Assembly (NCBI RefSeq): GCF_030323145.1
Contig: NZ_CP100470.1
Coordinates: 4,381,001-4,445,000 of the forward strand
Source of the DNA: Mesorhizobium sp. C432A
Lineage (GTDB): Bacteria > Pseudomonadota > Alphaproteobacteria > Rhizobiales > Rhizobiaceae
Direction: 5' to 3'
DNA length: 64,000 nucleotides
Below are positions 29,881-48,659 of this stretch, in pieces. Each line of letters opens with the position of its first letter. Position 1 is the stretch's first letter. Below the pieces are notes generated by a model. That model was not told the origin of the DNA, did no database searches, and saw only the letters and a list, made by a program, of their open reading frames with translations. A program made the position numbers and the translations under genes.

Positions 29881-31971
29881 TTACGCGTATTTCTTCTGGA
29901 CTTCCTGGGCGACCGCGGTCGGCACAGGCTCATAGTGATCGAACTGCATCGTGTAGGCCGCGCGGCCCTGGCTCATCGAGCGCAGGTTGTCGACGTACTT
30001 GAACATGTTGGCCAGCGGCACCATCGCGTTGATGACGACAGCCACGCCACGCGCTTCCTGGCCCTGGATCTGGCCGCGACGGCCGTTCAGGTCGCCGATG
30101 ACGCTGCCGACATAGTCTTCCGGGGTCACGACTTCGACCTTCATGATCGGCTCGAGCAGCTGCACGCCAAGCTTGGGTGCGGCTTCACGGAAGCAGGCGC
30201 GGCCGGCGATTTCGAAGGCCAGAACGCTGGAGTCCACATCGTGGTAAGCGCCGTCGATAAGCGTCGCCTTGACGCCGATCATCGGGAAGCCCGCGAACGG
30301 ACCCGACGACATGACGCTGTTGATGCCCTTTTCGACACCCGGGATGTATTCCTTGGGAACCGCACCGCCGACGATCTTGGTCTCGAACTCGAACTCCGAG
30401 CTTTCCGGGTTCGGTTCGAACACGATCTTGACGCGGGCGAACTGACCGGTACCGCCGGTCTGCTTCTTGTGGGTGTAGTCCTGCTCGTGCCTGCGGGTGA
30501 TGGTCTCGCGGTAAGCCACCTGCGGCGCGCCGACATTGGCCTCGACCTTGAACTCGCGACGCATGCGGTCGACGATGATGTCGAGGTGAAGTTCGCCCAT
30601 GCCCGAAATGATGGTCTGGCCGCTTTCCTCGTCCGTCTTGACACGGAAGGACGGATCCTCGGCAGCCAGGCGGTGAAGGGCGAGGCCCATCTTTTCCTGG
30701 TCGTTCTTGGTCTTCGGCTCGATGGCGATCTGGATGACCGGATCGGGGAATTCCATGCGCTCGAGGATGACCGGGTGCAGCGGATCGCTGAGCGTGTCGC
30801 CGGTGGTCGTGTCCTTGAGGCCAGCCAGAGCAACGATGTCGCCGGCAAAGGCTTCTTCGACGTCGGCGCGCGAATTCGCATGCATCTGCAGCATGCGGCC
30901 GATGCGCTCTTTCTTGCCCTTGACGGTGTTATCGACCGAGATGCCCTTGGTCAGCTTGCCCGAATAGATGCGGGCAAAGGTCAGCGAACCGACGAACGGG
31001 TCGTTCATGATCTTGAAGGCCAGCATCGACAGCGGCTCGTTGTCGTCGGCATGACGCTCGATCTCGGCGTCGGTCTTGGCGTCGACGCCCTTGATGGCGG
31101 GAACATCGGCCGGCGACGGCAGGTATTCGACGACGGCGTCGAGCAGCGGCTGCACGCCCTTGTTCTTGAAGGCCGAGCCACAGAACATCGGGTAGAACTT
31201 GACGGCGATGGTGCCCTTGCGGATCAGCGCGCGGATCTCGTCATTCGACGGCATCTTGCCTTCGAGGTAATTCTCGAGTGCCGTCTCGTCCATTTCGACA
31301 GCGGCTTCGATCATCTTCTCGCGGTATTCTTCGGCACGGGCCTGGAGATCGGTCGGGATCTCGACGACGTCCCAGGCTGCGCCCAGCGTCTCGTCGCGCC
31401 AGACCAGCGCGTTCATCTCGACGAGATCGACAACGCCCTTGAATTCAGTCTCAGCGCCGATCGGCAGCTGCATGACGACGGCATGCGCACCAAGACGCGA
31501 GCCGATCATCTCGACCGAGCGGTAGAAGTCGGCGCCGATCTTGTCCATCTTGTTGCAGAAGATCATGCGCGGAACTTTGTACTTGTCGGCCTGGCGCCAG
31601 ACAGTCTCGGTCTGCGGCTCGACACCGGCATTGGCATCGAGCAGCGCAATGGCGCCGTCGAGCACGCGCAGCGAACGCTCGACTTCGATGGTGAAGTCGA
31701 CGTGTCCGGGAGTGTCGATGATGTTGAAGCGGTACATCTTGCCGCTGCGACCCTTCCAGAAGGTCGTGGTGGCGGCGGACGTGATGGTGATGCCGCGCTC
31801 CTGCTCCTGCTCCATCCAATCCATGGTGGCAGCGCCGTCGTGGACTTCGCCGATCTTGTGCGACTTGCCCGTGTAATAGAGGACGCGCTCGGTGGTCGTC
31901 GTCTTGCCGGCGTCAATATGCGCCATGATACCGAAATTGCGGTAGTCTTCGATTTTGTATTCGCGGGCCAT
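29881..31971 (-). CDS. fusA: Elongation factor G
   Basis: 696 residues, the five-domain translocase GTPase. G motifs: [52 protein letters not shown]. Domain IV contains [19 protein letters not shown]. Position between rpsG and tuf is standard. No unusual changes were noticed. Confidence 0.98.
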   Translation of the reverse strand: MAREYKIEDYRNFGIMAHIDAGKTTTTERVLYYTGKSHKIGEVHDGAATMDWMEQEQERGITITSAATTTFWKGRSGKMYRFNIIDTPGHVDFTIEVERSLRVLDGAIALLDANAGVEPQTETVWRQADKYKVPRMIFCNKMDKIGADFYRSVEMIGSRLGAHAVVMQLPIGAETEFKGVVDLVEMNALVWRDETLGAAWDVVEIPTDLQARAEEYREKMIEAAVEMDETALENYLEGKMPSNDEIRALIRKGTIAVKFYPMFCGSAFKNKGVQPLLDAVVEYLPSPADVPAIKGVDAKTDAEIERHADDNEPLSMLAFKIMNDPFVGSLTFARIYSGKLTKGISVDNTVKGKKERIGRMLQMHANSRADVEEAFAGDIVALAGLKDTTTGDTLSDPLHPVILERMEFPDPVIQIAIEPKTKNDQEKMGLALHRLAAEDPSFRVKTDEESGQTIISGMGELHLDIIVDRMRREFKVEANVGAPQVAYRETITRRHEQDYTHKKQTGGTGQFARVKIVFEPNPESSEFEFETKIVGGAVPKEYIPGVEKGINSVMSSGPFAGFPMIGVKATLIDGAYHDVDSSVLAFEIAGRACFREAAPKLGVQLLEPIMKVEVVTPEDYVGSVIGDLNGRRGQIQGQEARGVAVVINAMVPLANMFKYVDNLRSMSQGRAAYTMQFDHYEPVPTAVAQEVQKKYA

Positions 31972-32001
31972 CTTGGATGCCTTCTCAGTCTCGTTCGCGC
32001 T

Positions 32002-32484
<483 letters not shown>

Positions 32485-32532
32485 TCAATCTCGTAGCCCG
32501 ACGCATTCAAGCAGCGCCAGGGCCGGAAAATC

Positions 32533-32904
32533 TTACTTCGGACGCTTGGCGCCGTACTTCGAACGGCGCTGCTTGCGGTTCTTCACGCCCTGCGTGTCGA
32601 GCACGCCGCGGATGATGTGGTAGCGCACGCCCGGAAGATCCTTTACGCGGCCGCCGCGGATCATGACCACGGAGTGTTCCTGAAGGTTGTGGCCTTCGCC
32701 GGGGATGTAGCCGATCACTTCAAAGCCGTTGGTCAGGCGGATCTTGGCCACCTTGCGCAGTGCCGAGTTCGGCTTCTTCGGCGTCGTTGTATAGACGCGC
32801 GTGCAGACGCCCCGCTTCTGCGGGTTCTGCTGCATGGCCGGGACCTTGTTGCGCTTCACCGGCGCAATGCGCGGCTTGCGGATCAGCTGGTTGACGGTAG
32901 GCAT
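32533..32904 (-). CDS. rpsL: 30S ribosomal protein S12
   Basis: 123 residues, normal length. [40 protein letters not shown] and [20 protein letters not shown] are present; the lysines whose change gives streptomycin resistance (in KKPNSALRK and GRVKDLPG) are the wild type. The start at 32904 is set by homology; the open frame continues to 32955. It is the first gene of the 19-kb superoperon. Confidence 0.98.
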   Translation of the reverse strand: MPTVNQLIRKPRIAPVKRNKVPAMQQNPQKRGVCTRVYTTTPKKPNSALRKVAKIRLTNGFEVIGYIPGEGHNLQEHSVVMIRGGRVKDLPGVRYHIIRGVLDTQGVKNRKQRRSKYGAKRPK

Positions 32905-33150
32905 TAAACCCTCTTGTCTCTCAATTCCGTGTCTCGCCCGGTCAGGGCCGCTCAAAGCGCCAATTCCATACGCAAATTCGGGCCATAAACCGCGCCTCGC
33001 GGTCCTGCCCGAACAAAATGCAGAGGAAGCGGGAACCGCTTCATGCGCGCCGGAAATGTCTTTTCGCTCGTAAAACGAACCCTGTTTGAGGCAAACTCCA
33101 AAGCGTGTCGCTTCGGAAGGGAGAGCCTCACATCGGTTCTGACTGGGCGG

Positions 33151-33179
33151 CTTCTACTCGCAAGACCGTGAACCGTCAA
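33151..33179 (-). promoter_or_regulatory. Probable promoter of the str-S10-spc-alpha superoperon
   Basis: On the minus strand TTGACG (33174-33179) and TAGAAG (33151-33156) are separated by 17 bases, a good alphaproteobacterial sigma-70 match, about 240 bases before rpsL. The long leader 32905-33150 holds no gene. The remaining part of the divergent gap (33180-33399) contains repeats described in the findings. Confidence 0.6.
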
Positions 33180-33399
33180 CCCCGGCACGCCAAATATTGC
33201 GCGCTGACGACGGCTTGGCAGCCATGCGAAAAATGCATGTAATTTTCTTTCTTCGTTTTACAAGGCAGAGGAAGAAAGTGACCGGGGCAGACAAGAAAGT
33301 GACCGGCTTTTGGCTGTCATGCGCGGGTTCTTCATGGCAAAAGGCGCCATGGACAGCCCAAAACCCCTCGCCCGCCCCCGTCTCAAGAGGAATCAGCCC

Positions 33400-33681
33400 G
33401 TGAACGACAATGAGGAACGCCCGGTCACCATCGTCACCGGCCGGGTCTGGAAAAAGAAGGGCGGCAAGCCGGAAGGCGTCCATGTGATGCTGGTCGCGCC
33501 CGACGACGATTCGGCCGTGCGCCGGGTGCTCGAATCGCTTGCGGCCGAAGGCTATGCCGAGGTCGAGCTCGACCAGATCGGCGATATGGACGGCGAACCC
33601 GACGAGGAGCCGCATCTGTCAGCCTTTCAGGGTGCGCTCGAAGGCGAAGTGTCGATCGTTACGTTCGAGGTTCCGCTCTGA
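33400..33681 (+). CDS. Conserved hypothetical protein, small acidic
   Basis: A 93-residue soluble protein without recognised domain: an N-terminal basic stretch TGRVWKKKGGKPEG, then an acidic second half (ELDQIGDMDGEPDEEPH) and a hydrophobic end SIVTFEVPL. The pattern of alternating strands and helices, with VRRVLESLAAEGYAEVELDQ, suggests a small alpha/beta fold. I prefer a GTG start at 33400 because AGAGGA lies 9-14 bases upstream; an ATG start at 33334 (adding 22 residues) is possible. I recall similar proteins in rhizobia but no function is known. It stands alone between two ribosomal gene blocks. Confidence 0.7.
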   Translation: MNDNEERPVTIVTGRVWKKKGGKPEGVHVMLVAPDDDSAVRRVLESLAAEGYAEVELDQIGDMDGEPDEEPHLSAFQGALEGEVSIVTFEVPL

Positions 33682-33787
33682 GCGTGGCCGGCTGCTTGCG
33701 CCTGTCACCGCGCCGGCTTGCCCGGCACCGGTTCTCTGCTAAGAACCGAGCGACTTAACCAGCCAAATTCGAATCCGCGGAGTTCCC

Positions 33788-34723
33788 ATGCCCTCGAACA
33801 ATGGTCCCATCAAGCTCGGCATCGTCGGCGTCGGCAAGATCGTGCGCGACCAGCATCTGCCGGCAGTGGCCAAGGATGCGGACTACCGCCTAATCGCCGC
33901 CGCCAGCCGGCACGGCAAGGTGGACGGCATCCCGAATTTACCGACCATCGAGGCGATGATCGACGCGGTGCCCGACCTCGAGGCCGTCTCGCTGTGCATG
34001 CCGCCGCAGTTCCGCTACGACGCGGCACGCACGGCGCTGATGGCGAAGAAGCACGTTTTCCTGGAGAAGCCGCCGGGCGCCACCGTCAGCGAGGTCGAGG
34101 ACCTGAAGCGGCTGGCGGCAGCCAACGGCGTCTCACTGTTCGCCAGCTGGCATTCGCGCTACGCGCCGGCAGTGGAGGCCGCGCGCGCCTTCCTGGCGTC
34201 GGCCAGGGTCAACTCGGCTGCTATCGTCTGGAAGGAAGACGTCCGCCGCTGGCACCCAAACCAGGACTGGATCTGGGCGGCCGGCGGTTTCGGCGTCTTC
34301 GATCCCGGCATCAACGCACTGTCGATCGCAACCCACATCCTGCCGGCGATGTTCATCACCTCGGCCGTCCTCGACTTTCCGGAAAACCGCGCCTCGCCGG
34401 TGGCGGCCCACGTGACCTTCCGCACCTCCGACGGATTGCCGGTGACCATGGAGCTCGACTGGCTGCAGACTGGACCACAGAGCTGGGACATCCTGGCCGA
34501 CACCGACAAGGGCAAGATGGTGTTGTCGGGCGGCGGCACCAGGCTCGCCATCGACGGAAAGGTGGTTCACGACGAGCCGGAAGCCGAATATCCCCAGCTT
34601 TACCGGCGCTTCGCTGAAATCGTACGCGCCGGCGTCTCCGATGTCGATTTGGCACCCCTGCAGCACGTGGCCGACGCCTTCATGCTCGGCAAGCGCAATG
34701 TGGTGGAAGCGTTCTTCGATTGA
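33788..34723 (+). CDS. Gfo/Idh/MocA oxidoreductase, D-galactose (L-arabinose) 1-dehydrogenase-like
   Basis: 311 residues. The N-terminal Rossmann domain has LGIVGVGKIVRDQHLPAVAK; the catalytic EKPP motif is present (FLEKPPGATVSEVEDLKRLA); and LFASWHSRYAPAVEAARAFL plus WVWKEDVRRWHPNQDW-like IVWKEDVRRWHPNQDWIWAA resemble the galactose 1-dehydrogenases, which oxidise the sugar to the lactone with NAD(P)+. Substrate is inferred and could be L-arabinose. It converges on the O-methyltransferase gene; a 6-bp hairpin CCGGAC/GTCCGG at 34737-34752 lies between them. Confidence 0.82.
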   Translation: MPSNNGPIKLGIVGVGKIVRDQHLPAVAKDADYRLIAAASRHGKVDGIPNLPTIEAMIDAVPDLEAVSLCMPPQFRYDAARTALMAKKHVFLEKPPGATVSEVEDLKRLAAANGVSLFASWHSRYAPAVEAARAFLASARVNSAAIVWKEDVRRWHPNQDWIWAAGGFGVFDPGINALSIATHILPAMFITSAVLDFPENRASPVAAHVTFRTSDGLPVTMELDWLQTGPQSWDILADTDKGKMVLSGGGTRLAIDGKVVHDEPEAEYPQLYRRFAEIVRAGVSDVDLAPLQHVADAFMLGKRNVVEAFFD

Positions 34724-34769
34724 GCGATGAGTTCTGCCGGACCGCAGTCCGGACACTCATCATGCAGCC

Positions 34770-35435
34770 TTACTCGACGATCGCAATCGCAAACCCGTCA
34801 TAGCCTTTGGCGCCGACGGTCTGGATGGCGGTGCCGTCCAGGCGCTTGTCGCCGCCGATGAAGGAAAACGCACCGCGTGCGCCTTCGACATACGCGTCAC
34901 GGCCATCGTCGTTGAGCACGGTGCCGTCGCGGATGACGTTGTCGCAGATGATGACCGTCCCCGGCCGCGACAGGCGCATGGCCCATGACAGATAATTCGG
35001 GTTGTTCGGCTTGTCCGCGTCGATGAAGATCAGATCGAACGGACCGGCATTTTCGGCAGCCAGCGTCTCAAGCGACTGAAGCGCGGGGCCGATCCTGAGC
35101 TCGACCTTGTCCGGCACCCCTGCCCGCTCGAGATTCGAGTGCGCGACTTTTGCATGATGCGGCTCGAGTTCGAGCGTCACGATCTTGCCGCCGACGGGCA
35201 ATCCCCTTGCCATCCAGATGGTCGAGTAGCCGCCAAGCGTGCCGATCTCCAGCACCTTCCTGGCGCCGCTGATGCGGACCAGCAGCGACAGCAGCTTGCC
35301 CTGCGCCGGCGATACGTCGATGGCCGGCAGGCCCTGGTCGCGGTTGGCCGCAAGCACCGCTTCGAGGATGGGATCTGCCTCGAAGAGAGAGGAAACGATG
35401 TAGTCGTCGACGTCAGTCCAAACCTTCTTGCTCAT
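34770..35435 (-). CDS. SAM-dependent O-methyltransferase (methyltransferase family 3)
   Basis: 221 residues, class I methyltransferase fold of the catechol/caffeoyl-CoA O-methyltransferase type. SAM-binding [20 protein letters not shown], metal/substrate segment [20 protein letters not shown] and [14 protein letters not shown] are visible. The start at 35435 has GAGGAAA upstream; fifteen extra in-frame codons precede it. The acceptor molecule is unknown. It lies downstream of rpoC beyond a terminator. Confidence 0.88.
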   Translation of the reverse strand: MSKKVWTDVDDYIVSSLFEADPILEAVLAANRDQGLPAIDVSPAQGKLLSLLVRISGARKVLEIGTLGGYSTIWMARGLPVGGKIVTLELEPHHAKVAHSNLERAGVPDKVELRIGPALQSLETLAAENAGPFDLIFIDADKPNNPNYLSWAMRLSRPGTVIICDNVIRDGTVLNDDGRDAYVEGARGAFSFIGGDKRLDGTAIQTVGAKGYDGFAIAIVE

Positions 35436-35468
35436 GTTTTCCTCGATTCGATTGGGGGTCAAAACGCG

Positions 35469-35492
35469 AAAAGGGGCCACTGGGGCCCCCTT
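35469..35492 (-). terminator. Terminator of the rpoBC operon
   Basis: On the minus strand GGGGCC-CCAGT-GGCCCC is followed by TTTT. It lies 26 bases after the rpoC stop and before the methyltransferase start. Confidence 0.85.
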
Positions 35493-35514
35493 CCTTCTTC
35501 TCGTCCTACCGCGC

Positions 35515-39711
<4,197 letters not shown>

Positions 39712-39806
39712 GCCGTTCTCCTTTTCGGGGTCCTCGAAAACCCCTTGCCTCTAACGCGGGCCAAATGCCCGCTGAGTGGTCGGCCCACTGGCCGTAGAAT
39801 TTGTTG

Positions 39807-39836
39807 CATCCGGTCGCGGCGTTCCGCGACCGGATG
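39807..39836 (-). promoter_or_regulatory. Long hairpin in the rpoB-rpoC gap
   Basis: A perfect 13-bp stem CATCCGGTCGCGG/CCGCGACCGGATG with a 4-base loop lies 22 bases after the rpoB stop. No T run follows, so it is probably an RNA stability or processing element rather than a terminator. Confidence 0.7.
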
Positions 39837-39858
39837 TCTTGCTTACTCGGCCGCGCCC

Positions 39859-43995
<4,137 letters not shown>

Positions 43996-44108
43996 CGTCG
44001 CTCCTTAGCTATAAACTCGGGGCGAGCCTCGCCGCGGCTCACCTTGCATGCGCGGCCACCTCGGCGGCGGCCCCTGATCTGTTTCCCGCCGCCTGGCGGC
44101 GACGGCTA

Positions 44109-44155
44109 AAACGGGAGAAAACCCGTTTCCTGAAGGCCGGTTTCGGCCCTCAGGA
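44109..44155 (-). promoter_or_regulatory. Paired hairpins between rplL and rpoB
   Basis: Two adjacent hairpins, AAACGGG/CCCGTTT (44109-44128) and TCCTGA.GGCCG/CGGCC.TCAGGA (44128-44155), lie in the 248-base rplL-rpoB gap. In enterics this gap holds an attenuator and an RNase III site; a similar role here is inferred from position only. Confidence 0.55.
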
Positions 44156-44243
44156 AAGAGGTTCTCGTACATCTCGCGCTACGCATCCTCCCCTCTGATG
44201 AAGGGAGTGGCGGACGGCGCGAGGCCGCCCGCCGCTTTTACGC

Positions 44244-44621
<378 letters not shown>

Positions 44622-44675
44622 TGTTGTATTCCTTCATCAGGTTCGAACGTGTGTTTGTGATAGCGAGGAACGGCC

Positions 44676-45194
44676 TCATGCCGCCTCGTCCTTCCGGGCG
44701 TAAGCGCCGATGACGCGCGCGACCGAAGCCGCTGGCGCATTGACGATCTGGGCGATCCGGGTTGCCGGCGTGGCGATCATGCCAACCAGCCTGGCGCGCA
44801 GCTCATCGAGCGACGGAAGTGTGGCGAGTGCCTTCACACCGTCGGCGTTGAGCGAGGTGGTGCCCATTGCGCCGCCGAGAATGACCAACTTGTCATTTCC
44901 CTTGGCGAAATCGGACGCGACCTTCGGCGCCGCAATCGGATCCTCCGAATAAGCGATCAGCGTCTGTCCCTTGAACAGGTCGATGATCGATGCGGAGTCC
45001 GTGCCCTGAAGAGCGATTTTGGCGAGACGGTTCTTCGCGACTTTGACGGTGCCACCGGCAGCGCGCATTTTCGACCGAAGGTCGTTCATTTGCGCGACGG
45101 TGATACCGGCGTAGTGGGCCACGACGACTGAACCAGCGCCTGCAAAAGCACCATTCAGGCCCGTGACGAGTTCGCGTTTTTCCGCTCTGTCCAC
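44676..45194 (-). CDS. rplJ: 50S ribosomal protein L10
   Basis: 172 residues: [60 protein letters not shown]. The C-terminal helix binding L7/L12 dimers is present. A 374-base leader separates it from rplA and probably contains the L10 autoregulatory site. Confidence 0.98.
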   Translation of the reverse strand: MDRAEKRELVTGLNGAFAGAGSVVVAHYAGITVAQMNDLRSKMRAAGGTVKVAKNRLAKIALQGTDSASIIDLFKGQTLIAYSEDPIAAPKVASDFAKGNDKLVILGGAMGTTSLNADGVKALATLPSLDELRARLVGMIATPATRIAQIVNAPAASVARVIGAYARKDEAA

Positions 45195-45568
45195 TGCCTA
45201 TCTCCAGTTGACCCCTGCCCCGCTAGTGGGACAGGCGTCGGGTTGCCTTTTTGCCGGCCGGGCCATCCATTACAGATCTCCCGAACGACGCTCGAGGATC
45301 CTGCCCCCTTTCGCCACATCGACGGCAAGCCGGAGATGCGCAGACAAAAGGCAAACACGGTTCGAACCTTTCATTGGAGCTTGTCGCTCCGTTGTCCGGC
45401 TTTCACCCGTCTCATGCAGGCCCAATTCAATTAAGGCTTCTGGGCCGCCTGCAATCTCGGACAGGATGTCCGGAAGCCTCTCGACTTCCGGTACCGGGCC
45501 GCCGACAAGTCGGAGGCCCGGAATTCACTTGCGGATCAGCGCCTTGGCAGCCGATCCAGATGTTCGTA
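45195..45568 (-). promoter_or_regulatory. rplA-rplJ intergenic leader with hairpins
   Basis: 374 bases without a gene. Two hairpins stand side by side: CCGGAAG/CTTCCGG at 45470-45491 and the longer CCGGGCC-G-CCGAC-AA-GTCGG-A-GGCCCGG at 45494-45521 (7 plus 5 bp with one symmetric mismatch), 48 bases after the rplA stop. The rest should contain the L10-binding leader of rplJ, known in many bacteria; I could not delimit it. Confidence 0.5.
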
Positions 45569-46267
<699 letters not shown>

Positions 46268-46271
46268 GATC

Positions 46272-46700
46272 TCAGCCCACCACTTCCAGACCCATCGAGC
46301 GGGCGGAGCCCTCGACCATGCGCATGGCCGCCTCGACGTCGTTTGCGTTCAGATCCTTCATCTTCTGTTCGGCGATGGCGCGCACCTTGTCGCGACCGAT
46401 CGTGCCGGCCTTGATCTTGCCCGGCTCTTTCGAACCCGAAGTCAAGTTCGCCGCCTTTTTCAGGAAGTAGCTCACCGGCGGCGTCTTCATGACGAAGGTG
46501 AAGGACTTGTCCTGGTAATAGGTGATGACGACCGGGATCGGCGATCCCTTTTCCATTTCCTGGGTCTGCGCGTTGAACGCCTTGCAGAATTCCATGATGT
46601 TGATGCCGCGCTGACCAAGTGCCGGGCCGATCGGCGGAGACGGCGTAGCCGATCCCGCTTTGACCTGGAGCTTGAGCTGGCCTGCAATTTTCTTAGCCAT
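46272..46700 (-). CDS. rplK: 50S ribosomal protein L11
   Basis: 142 residues: [40 protein letters not shown] and the C-terminal RNA-binding domain with [10 protein letters not shown]. It forms the GTPase-associated centre. AGGAAAGAG precedes the ATG. Confidence 0.98.
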   Translation of the reverse strand: MAKKIAGQLKLQVKAGSATPSPPIGPALGQRGINIMEFCKAFNAQTQEMEKGSPIPVVITYYQDKSFTFVMKTPPVSYFLKKAANLTSGSKEPGKIKAGTIGRDKVRAIAEQKMKDLNANDVEAAMRMVEGSARSMGLEVVG

Positions 46701-46872
46701 CTCTTTCCTGCCTTTATCTCATGCCGGCCCCAGTATCGGGAACACCGGCGGTTGCAGTCTGGTGGTGCGGTCCGCGCGGCCGGCTAAAGCCGCATTCGCC
46801 TCCCACCCGTTCATGGCCGCGCGCTTTCCGCGCCGCCTCCCCTTGCCGGCGAACCGGCGCAGGGTTTTCGGA

Positions 46873-47400
46873 TCAGCCCTTTTCGACCTGTCCGAATTCC
46901 AGATCGACCGGCACGGCGCGCCCGAAGATCGAAACTTCCACCTTGAGCCGCGCCCGCTCCTCGTCCACTTCCTGGACGAAACCGTTGAACGAGGCGAACG
47001 GACCATCCGAAACGCGGATCGCCTCGCCGATCTCGAAAGTGACCGAAGGCTTCGGCCGCTCGACGCCTTCCTGAACCTGGTTCAGGATGCGCTGCGCCTC
47101 GGCTTCGGTGATCGGCACCGGCTTGGAGTCACCGAGGAAGCCGGTGACCTTCGGCGTGTTCTTGACCAGCGAGAACACCGCATCGGTCAGATTGGCCTTG
47201 AGCAGCACATAGCCCGGAAAGAACTTGCGCTCGGCATCGACCTTGCGGCCGCGGCGGATTTCGACGACCTTCTCGGTCGGCACCACGATCTGCTCGATAT
47301 CGGCGGACAGGCCCTTCTGCTTGGCCTTGTTCTCAATGTCCTCGGCGACCTTCTTTTCGAAGTTCGAATAGGCGTGGACGATGTACCAGCGCGCGGTCAT
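46873..47400 (-). CDS. nusG: Transcription termination/antitermination protein NusG
   Basis: 175 residues with the NGN domain (RWYIVHAYSNFEKKVAEDIE, FFPGYVLLKANLTDAVFSLV) and the C-terminal KOW domain (GEAIRVSDGPFASFNGFVQE). It couples RNA polymerase to Rho or the ribosome. It follows secE by 27 bases with GGAGAAG as ribosome binding site. Confidence 0.98.
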   Translation of the reverse strand: MTARWYIVHAYSNFEKKVAEDIENKAKQKGLSADIEQIVVPTEKVVEIRRGRKVDAERKFFPGYVLLKANLTDAVFSLVKNTPKVTGFLGDSKPVPITEAEAQRILNQVQEGVERPKPSVTFEIGEAIRVSDGPFASFNGFVQEVDEERARLKVEVSIFGRAVPVDLEFGQVEKG

Positions 47401-47427
47401 TTCAAGACTTCTCCGTAATCGCCGGAC

Positions 47428-47631
47428 TTAATGGCCGAGGCTCAGTAACCGCTCGATCGCGTAGCCCATGGCCACGTCGGCGGTGAAGAAAAAGATCATC
47501 GCGATGACCGCGAATACGAGCACCATCACCGTCGAGATCATCGTCTCCCGGCGCGACGGCCAAGTCACCTTGGCGGTCTCCGCGCGGACCTGCTGGAGAA
47601 AGACGAAAGGATTTGTGGTTTTCGAAGCCAT
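47428..47631 (-). CDS. secE: Preprotein translocase subunit SecE
   Basis: 67 residues, the short one-helix form: an amphipathic FVFLQQVRAETAKVTWPSRR with the conserved WPSR motif and one membrane helix (TVMVLVFAVIAMIFFFTADV). The start at 47631 (MASKTTNPF) fits the family; the open frame runs to 47709. Confidence 0.96.
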   Translation of the reverse strand: MASKTTNPFVFLQQVRAETAKVTWPSRRETMISTVMVLVFAVIAMIFFFTADVAMGYAIERLLSLGH

Positions 47632-47798
47632 ATGCCGCTCTGTCTTCAAGACCCGTTGGCCGGGTCTCCTGGATGATCCCGCTGGCCGGGACGTGCCGCC
47701 TGGGTTCAAGTCGGCGCCGAATCAGCGCCATTTCGCCCATGCAAATCGGACGCGTAAAGCCGGCTTCCCAGCTCCACGCGTCGCGTGTCTGTTGTGTC

Positions 47799-47827
47799 TA
47801 CATAAAACCGATTCTTGATCCACGCAA
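47799..47827 (-). promoter_or_regulatory. Candidate promoter of secE-nusG
   Basis: On the minus strand TTGCGT (47822-47827) and TATGTA (47799-47804) are 17 bases apart, about 165 bases before the secE ATG. Confidence 0.4.
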
Positions 47828-48022
47828 GTGGCAAGTGTCCGCTTTATGACCAAACGCCGCCTCGGAACCATCCAGTCGTCCCGTCCCGGCTATCGGGGCC
47901 TTATGCCTCAGTTCACCCAATATGGCAAGCCGCCTGCCGTTTTTCAATGCCGGACCCGAATTCCGGAGGTGCATCCGGAAATCAGGCACGTGACTACAAG
48001 TTCGAGGAAATGGCGTTGAGGA

Positions 48023-48051
48023 CGAACCTGCGACCTGCTGTTTTGGAAAGC
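48023..48051 (-). other. tRNA-Trp-like fragment
   Basis: 25 of 29 bases match the intact tRNA-Trp gene at 49572-49600 in the same orientation, covering the anticodon arm, variable loop and part of the T arm, including the CCA anticodon with its AAA 3' context. Four of the five anticodon-stem pairs can still form (TGCT/AGCA). No D arm or acceptor stem is present, so it cannot be functional. It may be a decayed duplicate or an old integration remnant. Confidence 0.45.
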
Positions 48052-48118
48052 AAATGAAGCACCCAAGGTTGGAATCCAGCTGCCCCTGGCGAGGCAGCTG
48101 GATCAACCCAGGGTTAGT

Positions 48119-48586
48119 TCAGGCACAGGCGAGTTCGACCCCGGCCACTGCGCCGATTCCGCGTGGTGGGCGTGGGCGCGGCGCGATCACTGCCGGGCAC
48201 GAGGGCGGGTCGTCGTCATCGTCGGGGCCGAAAGAACGGCCACGACGCCGCCAAGCCTTGAGAGCGCTGCGGCGCGAGGAGGGTCGCCAAGGCAGCACTC
48301 GGCCTGAAGTCTCTTTCCCCAGCGTGGGTTTCTCATCGAGAGCCTTCAACGCCCTCAGAATCTGGTCGACAGGGATTACCGTGCCGTTGTCCAGGCGGCG
48401 CAAGGCAGGCTGGTTTTCCACCGCGCAGGCATCGGACGCCCACGAGGAAAGCAGTGCCCGCTTTTCTCCACGGCTGAGGCGTGGATGGTTGATGACGTCG
48501 TCTGGATTGTCGAGCAGGCACAAAGAAGTTTCAATTTTGCCCGAGCGTGCCGCAGAAAGTGTCGGTGTCTCGTAGAAGTTGTCCAT
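48119..48586 (-). CDS. Hypothetical protein with acidic run and Pro/Arg tail
   Basis: A 155-residue protein I do not recognise. The first 95 residues are mixed and mostly helical (MDNFYETPTLSAARSGKIET, RLSRGEKRALLSSWASDACA, DGTVIPVDQILRALKALDE-like DNGTVIPVDQILRALKALDE). The rest is low complexity: basic RPSSRRSALKAWRRRGRS, then five aspartates, then a Pro/Arg tail. No signal peptide or membrane segment. The start at 48586 is chosen because GGAG lies seven bases before it; ATG at 48592 is the alternative. It lies 73 bases downstream of hsp20, in the same direction, and may be expressed with it. Confidence 0.65.
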   Translation of the reverse strand: MDNFYETPTLSAARSGKIETSLCLLDNPDDVINHPRLSRGEKRALLSSWASDACAVENQPALRRLDNGTVIPVDQILRALKALDEKPTLGKETSGRVLPWRPSSRRSALKAWRRRGRSFGPDDDDDPPSCPAVIAPRPRPPRGIGAVAGVELACA

Positions 48587-48659
48587 CTCCATTCTCCGCA
48601 ATCTGGGCCTCCCGGCCGAAGCCGGGAGGCGGACCGCAGGGATAACTGAATCGATACGA

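Larger units (their letters stand above)
47632..48118. other. Intergenic region upstream of secE
   Basis: 487 bases without a supported gene. A candidate promoter for secE-nusG is at 47799-47827 and a tRNA-like fragment at 48023-48051 (listed separately). Near the right end CCAGCTGCC(CCTGGC)GAGGCAGCTGG around 48072-48101 is an inverted repeat CAGCTGCC/GGCAGCTG that may terminate or stabilise the minus-strand transcript of the upstream hypothetical gene. Confidence 0.5.

Noticed and set aside
34737..34752. Hairpin CCGGAC-CGCA-GTCCGG between the convergent dehydrogenase and methyltransferase genes as a terminator
   Set aside because: No T run on either strand; kept only as a remark.
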